Assembly: GCF_001422665.1 (NCBI RefSeq)
Contig: NZ_LMLU01000007.1
Location: 233,640-297,639 of the forward strand
Origin: Arthrobacter sp. Leaf234
GTDB taxonomy: Bacteria; Actinomycetota; Actinomycetes; Actinomycetales; Micrococcaceae
DNA length: 64,000 nt
Reading direction: 5' to 3'
Part shown: positions 1 to 8,845 of the stretch, piece after piece
How positions within the stretch are numbered: position 1 is the stretch's first letter
Layout of the letters: each line of letters starts with the position of its first letter
Program-made: the position numbers and the translations under genes
Notes under the pieces: model-generated
Told to the model about the DNA's origin: nothing
Database searches by the model: none
What the model saw: the letters and a program-made list of their open reading frames with translations, nothing else

Positions 1-399
1 GTCCAGCCTCGAGGAGAGGGCATTGACCACACTGGCCCCGACACCGTGCAACCCGCCGGAGGCGGTGTAGGAGCCGCCACCGAACTTGCCTCCGGCATGG
101 AGTTTCGTGAAGACGACCTCGACCCCGGTCAGACCGGTCTTGGGTTCGATGTCCACCGGGATACCACGCCCGTCGTCGTGGATCTCGACGGACCCGTCGG
201 CGTGCAGGATGACGGTGATGCTCTGTCCGTGCCCGGCCAGGGCTTCGTCAACCGAGTTGTCGATGATCTCCCAGAGGCAGTGCATGAGGCCCCGCGAGTC
301 CGTCGACCCGATGTACATGCCGGGGCGCTTGCGGACTGCTTCGAGTCCCTCGAGCACCGAGAGGTGCCGGGCTGTGTAGTCCGAAGTGGGAGGTGTCAC
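1..399 (-). CDS. parE: DNA topoisomerase IV / gyrase subunit B, N-terminal part (cut by window edge)
   Basis: Only the first 133 codons are present; the gene runs off the left edge. The visible part is the GHKL ATPase domain that drives strand passage in type II topoisomerases: [10 protein letters not shown] near the N-terminus, the Mg/ATP box [19 protein letters not shown] (ATP-binding box), and the [14 protein letters not shown] glycine-rich lid. I chose the GTG at 399 because AAGGAG lies about 10 bases upstream and the product then starts just before the conserved segment. Position next to sigA, away from gyrA and dnaN, suggests the parE-type paralogue rather than the main gyrB; the ATPase domain alone cannot separate the two. 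Confidence 0.9.
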   Translation of the reverse strand, partial: MTPPTSDYTARHLSVLEGLEAVRKRPGMYIGSTDSRGLMHCLWEIIDNSVDEALAGHGQSITVILHADGSVEIHDDGRGIPVDIEPKTGLTGVEVVFTKLHAGGKFGGGSYTASGGLHGVGASVVNALSSRLD

Positions 400-652
400 G
401 GTGCGGGGGTCTCCTTGGCGGGACGGCACGATCCAGGACAGGAGTCAGGAGGGTGATGGTGGGGATGGCTCTCCGTCAGTTTATTACGGGTGACCGACAC
501 CGGCCGGAAGGGCGCGATCGGGGCCTGGTTCCGGGGCTCGGCGACTGCCTCCCATACCCCCGGTACGCCCGGAGCGAAAGGAGGCCCAGCCTGCGAAGAG
601 GCTGCGACGAATAGTGGTTATATGAGTACACGATCCACATGAGGAGGCATTC

Positions 653-874
653 ATGACCACTGCAGTAGCAACTCGCGAACTCACTGCCCTGGACCGCTGT
701 GACCGATGCGGCGCCCAGGCCTACGTGCGGGCGGTCCTTCAGTCCTCCGGTGGAGAGCTTCTGTTCTGCGGCCACCACGCGCGTGCAGTCGAAGCAAACC
801 TGAAGCCGCTCACATCCGAGTGGCAGGACGAGACCCAGCGGCTTCATGAGAAGCCCGTCGTCGCGGCCGACTGA
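653..874 (+). CDS. DUF7455 small zinc-ribbon-like protein
   Basis: A 73-residue protein of unknown function. It carries a CxxC pair (Cys16, Cys19) and a second CxHH cluster (Cys39, His41, His42), a spacing that suggests one bound zinc. This is the layout of the DUF7455 family of short actinobacterial proteins commonly encoded beside the principal sigma factor gene. A GAGGAGG ribosome site sits 7 bases before the ATG at 653. It is divergent from the topoisomerase gene and convergent with sigA, with two strong hairpins between it and sigA. Function is not known; a role with RNA polymerase would be a guess from position only. Confidence 0.85.
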   Translation: MTTAVATRELTALDRCDRCGAQAYVRAVLQSSGGELLFCGHHARAVEANLKPLTSEWQDETQRLHEKPVVAAD

Positions 875-937
875 CCGGGATCATCCCGCCCCATCCGACG
901 TACGACACCGGCTCCCCCCGTGTACAGGGAGCTGACA

Positions 938-972
938 AGGAAAGGCCCCCTCCATCGGAGGGGGCCTTTCCT
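938..972. terminator. Hairpin terminator after the DUF7455 gene
   Basis: A perfect 16-bp inverted repeat (arms 938-953 and 957-972) with a 3-base loop. It lies 63 bases after the stop of the small zinc-ribbon gene in a convergent intergenic space. There is no long T run, as is usual for actinobacterial terminators. Confidence 0.85.
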
Positions 973-1090
973 GCTTCTGGACGAGCCACCTGGCGTGCGG
1001 GCCCAGCCATCACCTCCGCAGGGCGAGCTGCTGCGCGTTGCAGGCGTGACGGCACGGGAGCCGACGGGACGCCCGGTGCCGTGCTCGAAC

Positions 1091-1126
1091 GACACAGGGC
1101 CCCTCCCGAGGGAGGGGCCCTGTGTC
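1091..1126. terminator. Hairpin terminator after sigA
   Basis: Perfect 17-bp arms (1091-1107 and 1110-1126) separated by two bases. It lies 35 bases beyond the sigA stop codon, between convergent genes, so it probably terminates sigA and may act in both directions. Confidence 0.85.
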
Positions 1127-1160
1127 GACCGAGCAGGACCGGCAATGCCGGCGTCGCTGA

Positions 1161-2372
1161 TCAGTCGAGGTAGTCGCGCAGCACCTGGGAGCGCGAGGGG
1201 TGGCGCAGCTTGGACATCGTCTTGGATTCGATCTGGCGGATCCGCTCGCGGGTCACGCCGTAGACCTTGCCGATCTCGTCCAGCGTCTTCGGCTGCCCGT
1301 CGGTCAGGCCGAAGCGCATGGCGACGACGCCGGCCTCACGCTCGGACAGGGTGTCGAGGACGGAGTGCAGCTGCTCCTGCAGGAGGGTGAAGCTGACGGC
1401 ATCCGCGGGCACGACGGCCTCGGAATCCTCGATCAGGTCGCCGAACTCGGAGTCGCCGTCCTCGCCGAGCGGCGTGTGCAGCGAGATGGGCTCGCGGCCG
1501 TACTTCTGTACCTCGACGACCTTCTCCGGCGTCATGTCGAGTTCGAGGGCCAGCTCCTCCGGAGTGGGCTCGCGGCCGAGGTCCTGCAGCATCTGTCGCT
1601 GGACACGAGCCAGCTTGTTGATGACCTCGACCATGTGGACGGGGATACGGATGGTGCGGGCCTGGTCCGCCATGGCCCGCGTGATGGCCTGGCGGATCCA
1701 CCAGGTGGCGTAGGTCGAGAACTTGAAGCCCTTGGTGTAGTCGAACTTCTCGACGGCGCGGATGAGGCCGAGGTTGCCCTCCTGGATGAGGTCGAGGAAG
1801 AGCATGCCACGGCCGGTGTAGCGCTTGGCCAGCGAGACGACCAGGCGGAGGTTCGCCTCGAGGAGGTGGTTCTTGGCGCGCTTGCCGTCATGGATCACGA
1901 ACTCGAGCTCGCGCTTCAGCTTCGGATCCATGTCCGGATCGGCGGCGATCTTCTCCTCGGCGAACAGGCCGGCCTCGATACGCAGCGCGAGGTCGACTTC
2001 CTGCTCGGCGTTGAGCAGCGCGACCTTGCCAATCTGCTTGAGGTAGTCCTTGACGGGGTCGGCCGTCGCGCCGGCCGACACGACCTGCTGCGCGGGGGCG
2101 TCGTCGTCGTCCGCATCGGAGTAGACGAAACCGGTGGTGGTGCCGACCTCGGCCGCCTCGGGCTTGGCGTCCTCGGAGTCAGTGTCGACGGCGACCTCGA
2201 TGGCCGGATCCGTCGGCTCGAGCGTGTCCACCGAACCCTGCGCGGCGGAGGCCTTCGCCGCCGCAGCGGAGGAAGCAGCCTTCGTGGCGGGCTTCTTGGC
2301 CGCTACCCGTCGCTTGGTAGTGGTGGTACCAGCGTCTGTCGACGCCGGAGCTGCTGTCTTCTTGACCGGCAC
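1161..2372 (-). CDS. sigA: Principal RNA polymerase sigma factor SigA (RpoD/HrdB type)
   Basis: 403 residues. The first 100 are an Ala/Lys/Thr-rich low-complexity leader ending in an acidic stretch, common in actinobacterial primary sigma factors. Then come region 1.2 ([16 protein letters not shown]), regions 2.1-2.4 including [21 protein letters not shown] and [10 protein letters not shown] (-10 recognition), region 3 ([14 protein letters not shown]), and region 4.2 with the -35-binding helix-turn-helix [20 protein letters not shown]. All group-1 sigma landmarks are intact. Start is a GTG at 2372 with GAAAGG upstream. It stands alone, with a terminator hairpin after it and a roughly 300-base upstream region that holds a candidate sigma-R promoter. 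Confidence 0.97.
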   Translation of the reverse strand: MPVKKTAAPASTDAGTTTTKRRVAAKKPATKAASSAAAAKASAAQGSVDTLEPTDPAIEVAVDTDSEDAKPEAAEVGTTTGFVYSDADDDDAPAQQVVSAGATADPVKDYLKQIGKVALLNAEQEVDLALRIEAGLFAEEKIAADPDMDPKLKRELEFVIHDGKRAKNHLLEANLRLVVSLAKRYTGRGMLFLDLIQEGNLGLIRAVEKFDYTKGFKFSTYATWWIRQAITRAMADQARTIRIPVHMVEVINKLARVQRQMLQDLGREPTPEELALELDMTPEKVVEVQKYGREPISLHTPLGEDGDSEFGDLIEDSEAVVPADAVSFTLLQEQLHSVLDTLSEREAGVVAMRFGLTDGQPKTLDEIGKVYGVTRERIRQIESKTMSKLRHPSRSQVLRDYLD

Positions 2373-2483
2373 AGGGGACCTTTCATACGGCGGTGTGTGA
2401 TGTCATCAGACGGACAACACCACTATGACCCTGTCAAGTCCGCGCTGATCCCAGACGATACCGACGGAGTCCGTTCCCTGGAG

Positions 2484-2510
2484 AACGGTTCCGCCGACCG
2501 AGCTATTCCC
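2484..2510 (-). promoter_or_regulatory. Candidate sigma-R/sigma-H type promoter upstream of sigA
   Basis: On the minus strand GGGAAT (2505-2510) is followed after exactly 18 bases by GTT (2484-2486), preceded by C. This fits the GGAAT-N18-GTT consensus of thiol-stress ECF sigma factors (SigR in Streptomyces, SigH in Mycobacterium). It would give a leader of about 100 bases to the sigA GTG. The rest of the 2373-2682 gap shows an isolated TTGACA (minus strand, 2432-2437) without a convincing -10, and no gene. Confidence 0.5.
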
Positions 2511-2682
2511 TGCCGGCGTGTGCCTTGCGGCCTTGCACGGACGGGCATGCTCGATGGAGTTCTGGTGCACGGACCCAACCGGGTCTCAAATTTCATTGTC
2601 TCACGACCGACCGTCGCGCCGGAAATTTCCGTCGGTACCCACGGGCGCGGCAGGATGCACCCGTTACCCCCGTGAGTGCCCG

Positions 2683-4089
2683 TCACGCAGCGGTCCCACG
2701 ACCCTGCCCGGCCGTCGCCGTCCATGCCGTCCTTCGGGTCCTGGCCCAGGCGGGCATCCCACCGCGCCGGAGGAGTTCGTGGAGCAGGCGGGCGAGACGA
2801 TACCCCGGCACCGCCTGCTCGGCGGCGTCCAGGTAGACGGCCGCCCGTGATCCCCTGCCCCGCGCGTAGTCGAACCAGCCGGCCATCGTCAGCGCGGCGG
2901 CCCTCGACTCCCCCTCGCCGACCAGAGGGAGGCGACCGAGCACATGGCTCATCGCATCGACGCGTGCCCACTGGATGGTCCCCGCGTAGCGCCCGGCGAG
3001 GAGATCGCCGTACAGCCGGGCTGCCTCGTCGAGGAGATGGCCGAGGGAGCCGGGATCCTCCTCCTGCCCGACCGACACGGATGCCGAGGACGTCGCTCCG
3101 TGATCCAGCGCCGCCCGGAGCGCCTCGGGAAGGTCGACGCGCTCCGGCACCTGCGCCGGACCGGCGTCGCGAGGGGACGCCGCAGGGGACGCCGCAGGGG
3201 ACGCCGCAGGGGCCATCGCCCCCGGGCTCCGCGACGGTCGGAGCAGGCCGGAGGCCGCGACGCCCTGCAGGGCTGCGGCGGACCCCAGGCACGCGCTGAC
3301 CAGGAGGAAGTCGCGCACCGTCCTCGACTCGACGGTGGCGAGCAGGAAGCCTGCGAGCCCCGCGTCGGCGGCGACGTCGATTCCGGGAGTGCCCTCGAGC
3401 ACGGCATCCCACATCGCTGACGTCGCCCGGAACCGGCCCTCGTCCGCCCATCGGCCTGCACACCGGACGCCGGCGCGGGCCCGGGCCTCCTCGATGTCCG
3501 GGCGGGCCCCGTCCGTCCCCGCGGACCCCGACCGGAGAAACGGTGTGGCCCGCTCCACCGCGGCGGGAGCGGACGCGTCGAAGGCGCTGCCGCCGTAGAC
3601 GAGTTCCGCGTTGAGAGCACTGTCTGTCACGGTGTCGAGCGGCCGGCCCGGCCAGGGGCAGCACTCCTCGTCGCGGCAGAAGTAGTCCCGCCACGCCTCG
3701 TGGGACACGTGCCAGCCCGCGCGGACGGGCAGACCGGCAGCTCCGAGCACGGTCTCGAGGGCGCGCACCGTGTCGGACGCCGGCGGGGCGGTGAGCCGCT
3801 GCCACTCCTGGCCCGCATACACGAGGACCAGCGTGCCGTCCGCCTCCGTGTCGCCCTCGAGGAAGGACAGGACACCCTCCGCGAAGGTCAGCCGGTCCGT
3901 GCCGGAGCACGGGAGGTCGACCCGGAGCGTGGCGCCGAGTCGCCGCTCCGAGGTGGTCAGGACGACGAGGCTCTCCTCGGGCATGAATCCGAGGGCATGG
4001 GGTACGTAGGACAGGATGTCGGCGGGCGAGGTGACGGCATAGGCCGGGGACGCGTGGCTGCCCGCTGCGGGGCTCGTGGAGGAGGACAT
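2683..4089 (-). CDS. DUF4192 family protein
   Basis: 468 residues from the ATG at 4089, which has GAGG about 9 bases upstream; a TTG 60 bases further upstream is open but has no ribosome site. The N-terminus (TSPADILSYVPHALGFMPEESLVVL) is the signature of DUF4192, a family of cytoplasmic actinobacterial proteins of unknown function. No catalytic motif is recognised. A Pro-Ala-Ala-Ser repeat is encoded by 12-bp tandem repeats at 3171-3212, a likely flexible linker between two folded halves. It is transcribed in the same direction as sigA and the upstream MFS gene, 82 bases after the latter. Function unknown. Confidence 0.85.
   Translation of the reverse strand: MSSSTSPAAGSHASPAYAVTSPADILSYVPHALGFMPEESLVVLTTSERRLGATLRVDLPCSGTDRLTFAEGVLSFLEGDTEADGTLVLVYAGQEWQRLTAPPASDTVRALETVLGAAGLPVRAGWHVSHEAWRDYFCRDEECCPWPGRPLDTVTDSALNAELVYGGSAFDASAPAAVERATPFLRSGSAGTDGARPDIEEARARAGVRCAGRWADEGRFRATSAMWDAVLEGTPGIDVAADAGLAGFLLATVESRTVRDFLLVSACLGSAAALQGVAASGLLRPSRSPGAMAPAASPAASPAASPRDAGPAQVPERVDLPEALRAALDHGATSSASVSVGQEEDPGSLGHLLDEAARLYGDLLAGRYAGTIQWARVDAMSHVLGRLPLVGEGESRAAALTMAGWFDYARGRGSRAAVYLDAAEQAVPGYRLARLLHELLRRGGMPAWARTRRTAWTATAGQGRGTAA
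3171..3212. repeat. 12-bp tandem repeat in the DUF4192 gene
   Basis: About three and a half copies of a 12-bp unit (GCAGGGGACGCC on the plus strand). It stays in frame and encodes repeated PAAS in a linker, so copy number may vary without breaking the gene. Confidence 0.8.
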
Positions 4090-4171
4090 GCGGTCCAGCC
4101 TCGTGGCGTGTGCGCCTCCACGCGCGAGGATGCGCTGGTATGTGGACAACGGGTCGGGCCCGCCGACGGAC

Positions 4172-5521
4172 CTAGCCGTCCTGCCTCCGGGCGGCCTTCC
4201 GCTGGCGGCGCAGCCGCCGCTCCCGGGCGAGCGCGTCCCGCAGGGGCGGGACCACGACGCCCTGCTCGGCCATCCGCCGTCGCACCCTCCCGCGAGCGAT
4301 GACCACCGCCGTCGCGCCGGTGGCCAGCACCACGAGCTGGACGGCCATCGCGAGGCGGAAGGAGGTCAGGGCGTAGAGGTCGCCGCGCGAGTACCCACCC
4401 GCGAGGAGGAGGTCGAGCACGATCCCGATCACGAACATCGTCAGGAGCGACGCCATGAAGCCGCCGATGTTGACGATCCCGGTCGCAGTGCCCATGCGGG
4501 CCGCGGGGTTGAAGGTGCGCGCGAAGTCGAAGGCGATCATCGATCCGGGTCCGCCGACGGCGAGCGCCACCACCAGGAGGGTCAGCAGAGGCAGGGGTGC
4601 GGGCCCGGGATAGAGCAGGACGGCGAGCCAGGCAGCCGCCATCAGGCCGGCGATGGAGAGCACCATGGTGGAGCGGCGGAGCGGGTGGCGGCCCACGTAG
4701 CGCCCGAGGAGCGGCCCGCAGGCGATACCCACGGCCACGAACAACGTCATGAGCGCGGACGCGGCGCCTTCACCGACCTTCTCCGCACGGACGAGGTACG
4801 GGTAGCCCCACATGAGCACGAAGACGGTCCCGGGGAACTGGATGGTGAAGTGGGACCACAGTCCCAGCCGGGTCCCCGGCTGCTTCCAGGCCTCGGCGAG
4901 CGACGTCCCGGTCTCCCGGAGGGTCTGGGATCGTCGTTCGCTGCCCGCGACGGGGGAATCGCGGATCACACTGACGGACAGCACGACGGCGACCACCGAC
5001 AGCGCGGCAGCGGACAGGAACGCGGGCTGCCAGCCGACGCCCGACAGGAGGGCGACGAACGGGATGACGGACACCACCTGCCCGAGCTGCCCGATGATCC
5101 CGGTCCACTGGGTGAGCACCGGGATGCGCCGTGGCTCGAACCAGGCGGGGAGGAGTCGCAGGACACTGATGAACGTCGTCGCGTCACCGGCGCCGACGAA
5201 CAACCGTCCGACGATGCCGGCGCCGACCGAGTCCGCGAAGGCCAGCTGGGCCTGGCCGAGCGCCATCAGCACGCCACCGGCCACGATCAGCGTACGCGGC
5301 CCCCACCGGTCCACGAGGACACCCACGGGGACCTGCAGGCCCGCGTAGACGAGCAGCTGCACCACGGTGAAGACGGACAGCTGGGACGCCGTCGCGCCGA
5401 ACCGGTCCGTCGCTTCGAGCCCTGCCACCCCGAACGTGGTGCGCTGCGTCACGGCCACCAGGTACGCCAGCACGCCCGCCGCCCACACCAGTCCGGCTCT
5501 CGAGAAGATCACGCTGCCCAT
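4172..5521 (-). CDS. Major facilitator superfamily transporter
   Basis: 449 residues with about 12 hydrophobic segments in two halves joined by a more polar central loop (around ERRSQTLRETGTSLAEAWKQ). The loop after helix 2 reads GVLVDRWGPRTL, a recognisable MFS motif A (GxLxDRxGxR). The C-terminus is a short basic tail (RRQRKAARRQDG). It should be an inner-membrane secondary transporter; the substrate cannot be told from sequence. It precedes the DUF4192 gene on the same strand by 82 bases, so they may be cotranscribed. Confidence 0.85.
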   Translation of the reverse strand: MGSVIFSRAGLVWAAGVLAYLVAVTQRTTFGVAGLEATDRFGATASQLSVFTVVQLLVYAGLQVPVGVLVDRWGPRTLIVAGGVLMALGQAQLAFADSVGAGIVGRLFVGAGDATTFISVLRLLPAWFEPRRIPVLTQWTGIIGQLGQVVSVIPFVALLSGVGWQPAFLSAAALSVVAVVLSVSVIRDSPVAGSERRSQTLRETGTSLAEAWKQPGTRLGLWSHFTIQFPGTVFVLMWGYPYLVRAEKVGEGAASALMTLFVAVGIACGPLLGRYVGRHPLRRSTMVLSIAGLMAAAWLAVLLYPGPAPLPLLTLLVVALAVGGPGSMIAFDFARTFNPAARMGTATGIVNIGGFMASLLTMFVIGIVLDLLLAGGYSRGDLYALTSFRLAMAVQLVVLATGATAVVIARGRVRRRMAEQGVVVPPLRDALARERRLRRQRKAARRQDG

Positions 5522-5574
5522 TATCCCGTGACGTCCCCTGCGCTACCGCCGTCCTGCGGCTCTGCCGCCTATGA

Positions 5575-5609
5575 CGATGCCCACCCGCCTGGTCGGCGGA
5601 TGGGCATCG
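5575..5609. terminator. Hairpin terminator after the PAC2 gene
   Basis: 15-bp arms (5575-5589, 5595-5609) with one mismatch and a 5-base loop. It lies between the end of the PAC2 gene and the start of the MFS gene, both on the minus strand, so it should separate the two transcripts. Confidence 0.65.
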
Positions 5610-5703
5610 GCGGCGCGGTACCGGTCTGTCCGACAGGGTTCCGGCCGCGGGGATCAGGCGGGATCCGGTCGCCGGATCGAGGCGCGGGGACGCGTGCGGC
5701 AGC

Positions 5704-6813
5704 TCAGGAGGGCGGGCGGGTGCCGGACGGGCCGTCGTCGTCCGTCGACCCCGGAGCCCCGATCCCGGACCCGTCGGCGGCGTCGGACCCGCCCGCAGCA
5801 CCGGACTCGCCCGATACCGCTCCATCCGGAGCGCTGCCGTGCGAGCCGTAGTCGATGGGCGTCGTCCCCAGGAACTCCGTGTCCCACAGCAGCGTCGACT
5901 CCTCCTCCGCCTGGGGGCTGGCGAGATAGGCCTCGACGGCGGCACCGAGTTCGTCGGCGCTCGCCAGTTCGCTGTTCTCCTTGACGAGCAGCGACCGGCG
6001 GGCCGCCCCGTCGGCGTACTCGTCGTACCGCTGCTCGAGGGACGTGACCACGGACTGCACCTCGGTGGAGTTCCCCACCTGCCGGGCGATCTGCCGCTCG
6101 ACGTCGCGGCCCGTCTCGCGCAGCCTGTCCGTCGGCAGGACGAGCCGCGCCGACGCGCCGAGGTACTCGAGTCCGGCGACGGCAGCGGGCGGGTACTCCG
6201 CCTCGGCGAGGTAGTGCGGGACGTGGATGACGTGCCCGACGACGTCGTTCCCGGCCTCGATGAGCCGCATCTCGAGGACGTGCCCGATCGACGCCTGGAA
6301 CTCCGCCGTCGGCCGCCACGCGCTCATGCCGTCGATGAGGTCGGGACGGTTGCCGTGCACGGTCACGCCGAGGGGGCGCGTGTGCGGGACGGGCATGGGG
6401 ATGGCGTGCACCCAGGAGACGATCGAGACCTCGAGGTCCTTCACCAGGCCGACGACGGCGCTCGAGAAACGCTCCCACTGCAGGTCGGGCTCGAGTCCGG
6501 TCAACAGGAGGAACGGCTCGCCGAGGCCGTCGTACAGGCGGTGGAGGCCGAGGCGATGCGGCCGGTAGTCCGTCAGGTGGTCCTCGACGAAGGTGATCCT
6601 CGGACGCCGCCCGCGGTAGTCGATGAGCTGGTCGGCATCGAACTCGGCGACGGGCTCGTGCTCCAGCACCTCCATCAGCTCCTCGCTGACCTGGGACACC
6701 ACCTGGCCGGCGTCCATGAAGCCGGTGAGGCTCATGAGCAGCGGGAGGCCCTTGGTCGCGGGGTCGTCGAAGACGTCGGTGTTGATGTTGTAGAGGGTTC
6801 CTGGATCCAGCAT
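5704..6813 (-). CDS. PAC2 family protein
   Basis: 369 residues from the ATG at 6813, chosen because AAGGAG lies 6 bases upstream; the frame stays open for 79 more codons but without a ribosome site. The N-terminal two thirds (MLDPGTLYNINTDVFDDP..., LMSLTGFMDAGQVV, VHAIPMPVPHTRP) match the PAC2 fold, named after a eukaryotic proteasome-assembly chaperone and widespread in actinobacteria without an assigned role. The last 45 residues are a Gly/Ser/Asp-rich tail. Divergent from the aminopeptidase gene with 260 bases between them. Its bacterial function is unknown. Confidence 0.88.
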   Translation of the reverse strand: MLDPGTLYNINTDVFDDPATKGLPLLMSLTGFMDAGQVVSQVSEELMEVLEHEPVAEFDADQLIDYRGRRPRITFVEDHLTDYRPHRLGLHRLYDGLGEPFLLLTGLEPDLQWERFSSAVVGLVKDLEVSIVSWVHAIPMPVPHTRPLGVTVHGNRPDLIDGMSAWRPTAEFQASIGHVLEMRLIEAGNDVVGHVIHVPHYLAEAEYPPAAVAGLEYLGASARLVLPTDRLRETGRDVERQIARQVGNSTEVQSVVTSLEQRYDEYADGAARRSLLVKENSELASADELGAAVEAYLASPQAEEESTLLWDTEFLGTTPIDYGSHGSAPDGAVSGESGAAGGSDAADGSGIGAPGSTDDDGPSGTRPPS

Positions 6814-7073
6814 GGCTCTCTCCTTGCTCCGTGGTCCTGCAGGCGTCAACGCCACCCGGACCGGCTTCATTCCGGGGAGCGGGAGGATGGGGACCGCGGG
6901 GCCGGGCGGCAAGCGGCGGATGCGGATCGCGCGGTATGCGTCCTGCGAACGGCTGCGGGGCACCCGCGGCACAGAGACTACGATCGTCAGGACGGTTCCC
7001 GGACCACCAGATACCGGAACCACGCAGCATGCAGCATCTGGACAACCCATCCGGACACGAGGAGACAGATTCC

Positions 7074-8621
7074 GTGATCAAGACGAGCGAACTACACCTG
7101 ACGGCTTCCGCGAAGGACATCAAGAAGATCCCGAGCGACGCGCTCGTGATCGCGGTCGCCAAGGGGACGGACGGACCGGTCCTGCTCGAGAACCCTCTTC
7201 CCGCCAAGGCTGCGCGCGCCCTCGGTGACTCGCTGCAGGTGCTCGGGATCACCGGGGCGGCGGACGAGGTGCGCAGGCTCCCCGGCCTCCCGGAGACCAG
7301 CGCGGACTCGCTCGTCCTGTCCGGCGTCGGTCCGGTGTCCGCGGACGCCGAGGTGCCCGCCGAGACCCTGCGCCGCGCGGCGGGAGCCGCGGTCCGCCAG
7401 CTCACCGGGCTCGACACCGTGGTCATCGCACTCCCCGCCACGACGGTGGCTGCGGCGACAGCCGTCGCGGAAGGCGCCGCCTTCGGCGCCTACAGCTACG
7501 AGGGCCACAAGTCGGGCATGAAGGCCGACGGGACGATCGCCCCGGCGACCGACCGAGCGGCCGTGCGCAACGTCGTCGTCCACACGGCCGTGGCCGACGA
7601 CGCTCAGCTGGCTCCCGCCCTCCGGCGGGCCACCATCCTCGGGAAGAACGTCAACACCACGCGCTCCCTCGTCAACCAGCCGCCCAGCCACCTGTACCCG
7701 GAGACCTTCGCCCAGGCGGCCAAGGACCTGACGCGGGGTCTGCCGATCAAGGTCACGGTCATGGACGAGAAGCGCCTCGAGCGGGACGGCTACGGCGGGA
7801 TCCTGGGCGTCGGCAAGGGTTCGTCGCGTCCCCCGCGCATGGTGAAGGTCGAGTACTCCCCCGCCAGGCCCGCCGTGCACCTGGCCCTCGTGGGCAAGGG
7901 CATCACCTTCGACTCCGGTGGACTCTCGCTGAAGCCCGCTGCGGGCATGCAGACCATGAAGCTCGACATGGCCGGTGCCGCCGTCGTCCTCAGCACCCTC
8001 CTGGCCGTCGCCGAACTGGGCCTTCCCGCCAAGGTCACGGCCTGGCTCTGCCTCGCCGAGAACATGCCCTCGGGTACCGCGCAGCGCCCCGAGGACGTCC
8101 TGTCCATCTACGGCGGACGCACCGTCGAGGTCCTCAACACCGACGCCGAGGGCCGGCTCGTGATGGCCGACGGCCTCGCCGCCGCGAGCGAGGAGGCACC
8201 CGATGCGATCATCGACATCGCCACGCTCACGGGTGCGCAGATGATCGCCCTGGGCACGCGGGTCTCGGGCGTCATGGGCGACGACGGCGTACGTGACGCC
8301 GTCAAGGCCGCAGCAGACCGCGCGGGCGAGCAGTTCTGGCCGATGCCGCTCCCCGAGGAGCTGCGGCCGAGCCTCGAGTCCCAGGTCGCCGACATCGCGA
8401 ACATCGGCGAGCGGAACGGCGGCATGATGACCGCAGCCGTGTTCCTGCGGGAGTTCGTCGGCCAGGTCGACGGCGAGAAGATCCCCTGGGCGCACCTCGA
8501 CATCGCGGGTCCCGCCTTCAACGAGGGTGCGCCCTACGGCTACACGCCCAAGGCGGGCACCGGCGTCGGCGTCCGCACGCTCCTCGCCTACGTCGAGGAC
8601 ACCCTCGCCCGCACGGTCTGA
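7074..8621 (+). CDS. pepA: Leucyl aminopeptidase (M17 family)
   Basis: 515 residues. The enzyme removes N-terminal amino acids from peptides in the cytosol and uses two metal ions. The C-terminal catalytic half contains VGKGITFDSGGLS (metal-binding Lys and Asp), MKLDMAGA (Asp) and the M17 signature NTDAEGRL (Asp and Glu ligands). The N-terminal 160 residues form the usual regulatory domain. I prefer the GTG at 7074, with GAGGAGA 9 bases upstream; an in-frame ATG at 7029 would add 15 residues. Same strand as lpd and sucB but separated by 224 bases, so probably its own transcript. Confidence 0.93.
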   Translation: MIKTSELHLTASAKDIKKIPSDALVIAVAKGTDGPVLLENPLPAKAARALGDSLQVLGITGAADEVRRLPGLPETSADSLVLSGVGPVSADAEVPAETLRRAAGAAVRQLTGLDTVVIALPATTVAAATAVAEGAAFGAYSYEGHKSGMKADGTIAPATDRAAVRNVVVHTAVADDAQLAPALRRATILGKNVNTTRSLVNQPPSHLYPETFAQAAKDLTRGLPIKVTVMDEKRLERDGYGGILGVGKGSSRPPRMVKVEYSPARPAVHLALVGKGITFDSGGLSLKPAAGMQTMKLDMAGAAVVLSTLLAVAELGLPAKVTAWLCLAENMPSGTAQRPEDVLSIYGGRTVEVLNTDAEGRLVMADGLAAASEEAPDAIIDIATLTGAQMIALGTRVSGVMGDDGVRDAVKAAADRAGEQFWPMPLPEELRPSLESQVADIANIGERNGGMMTAAVFLREFVGQVDGEKIPWAHLDIAGPAFNEGAPYGYTPKAGTGVGVRTLLAYVEDTLARTV

Positions 8622-8677
8622 CCGGGGGTCCGTCCGGCGGGCGGCCCCTCCGGCGCGTGAGAAAGCGCACATCACGA

Positions 8678-8730
8678 CCCCACGGTGCGTCCGGCGCCGA
8701 CTTCGAGTAGAAGCCGGATGCACCGTGGGG
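8678..8730. other. Long inverted repeat between pepA and lpd
   Basis: 18-bp arms (8678-8695 and 8713-8730) pair fully with one G-U wobble around a 17-base loop. It lies 57 bases after the pepA stop and 116 bases before the lpd start. It is followed at once by TAGGGT (8732-8737), a possible -10 box. It may be the pepA terminator or an operator for lpd. Confidence 0.6.
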
Positions 8731-8845
8731 ATAGGGTGAAAAACAAAGCACACGAACGATCAGCGACCGCATCGCGACCGCATGAGCAAACGATCCACCA
8801 ACCGACGCGCAGGGCGCGTCCCAGACCACGCGAGGGAGCGTTCAA

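Noticed and set aside
2432..2437. TTGACA on the minus strand as the main sigA -35 box
   Set aside because: No acceptable -10 sequence is found 16-18 bases downstream.
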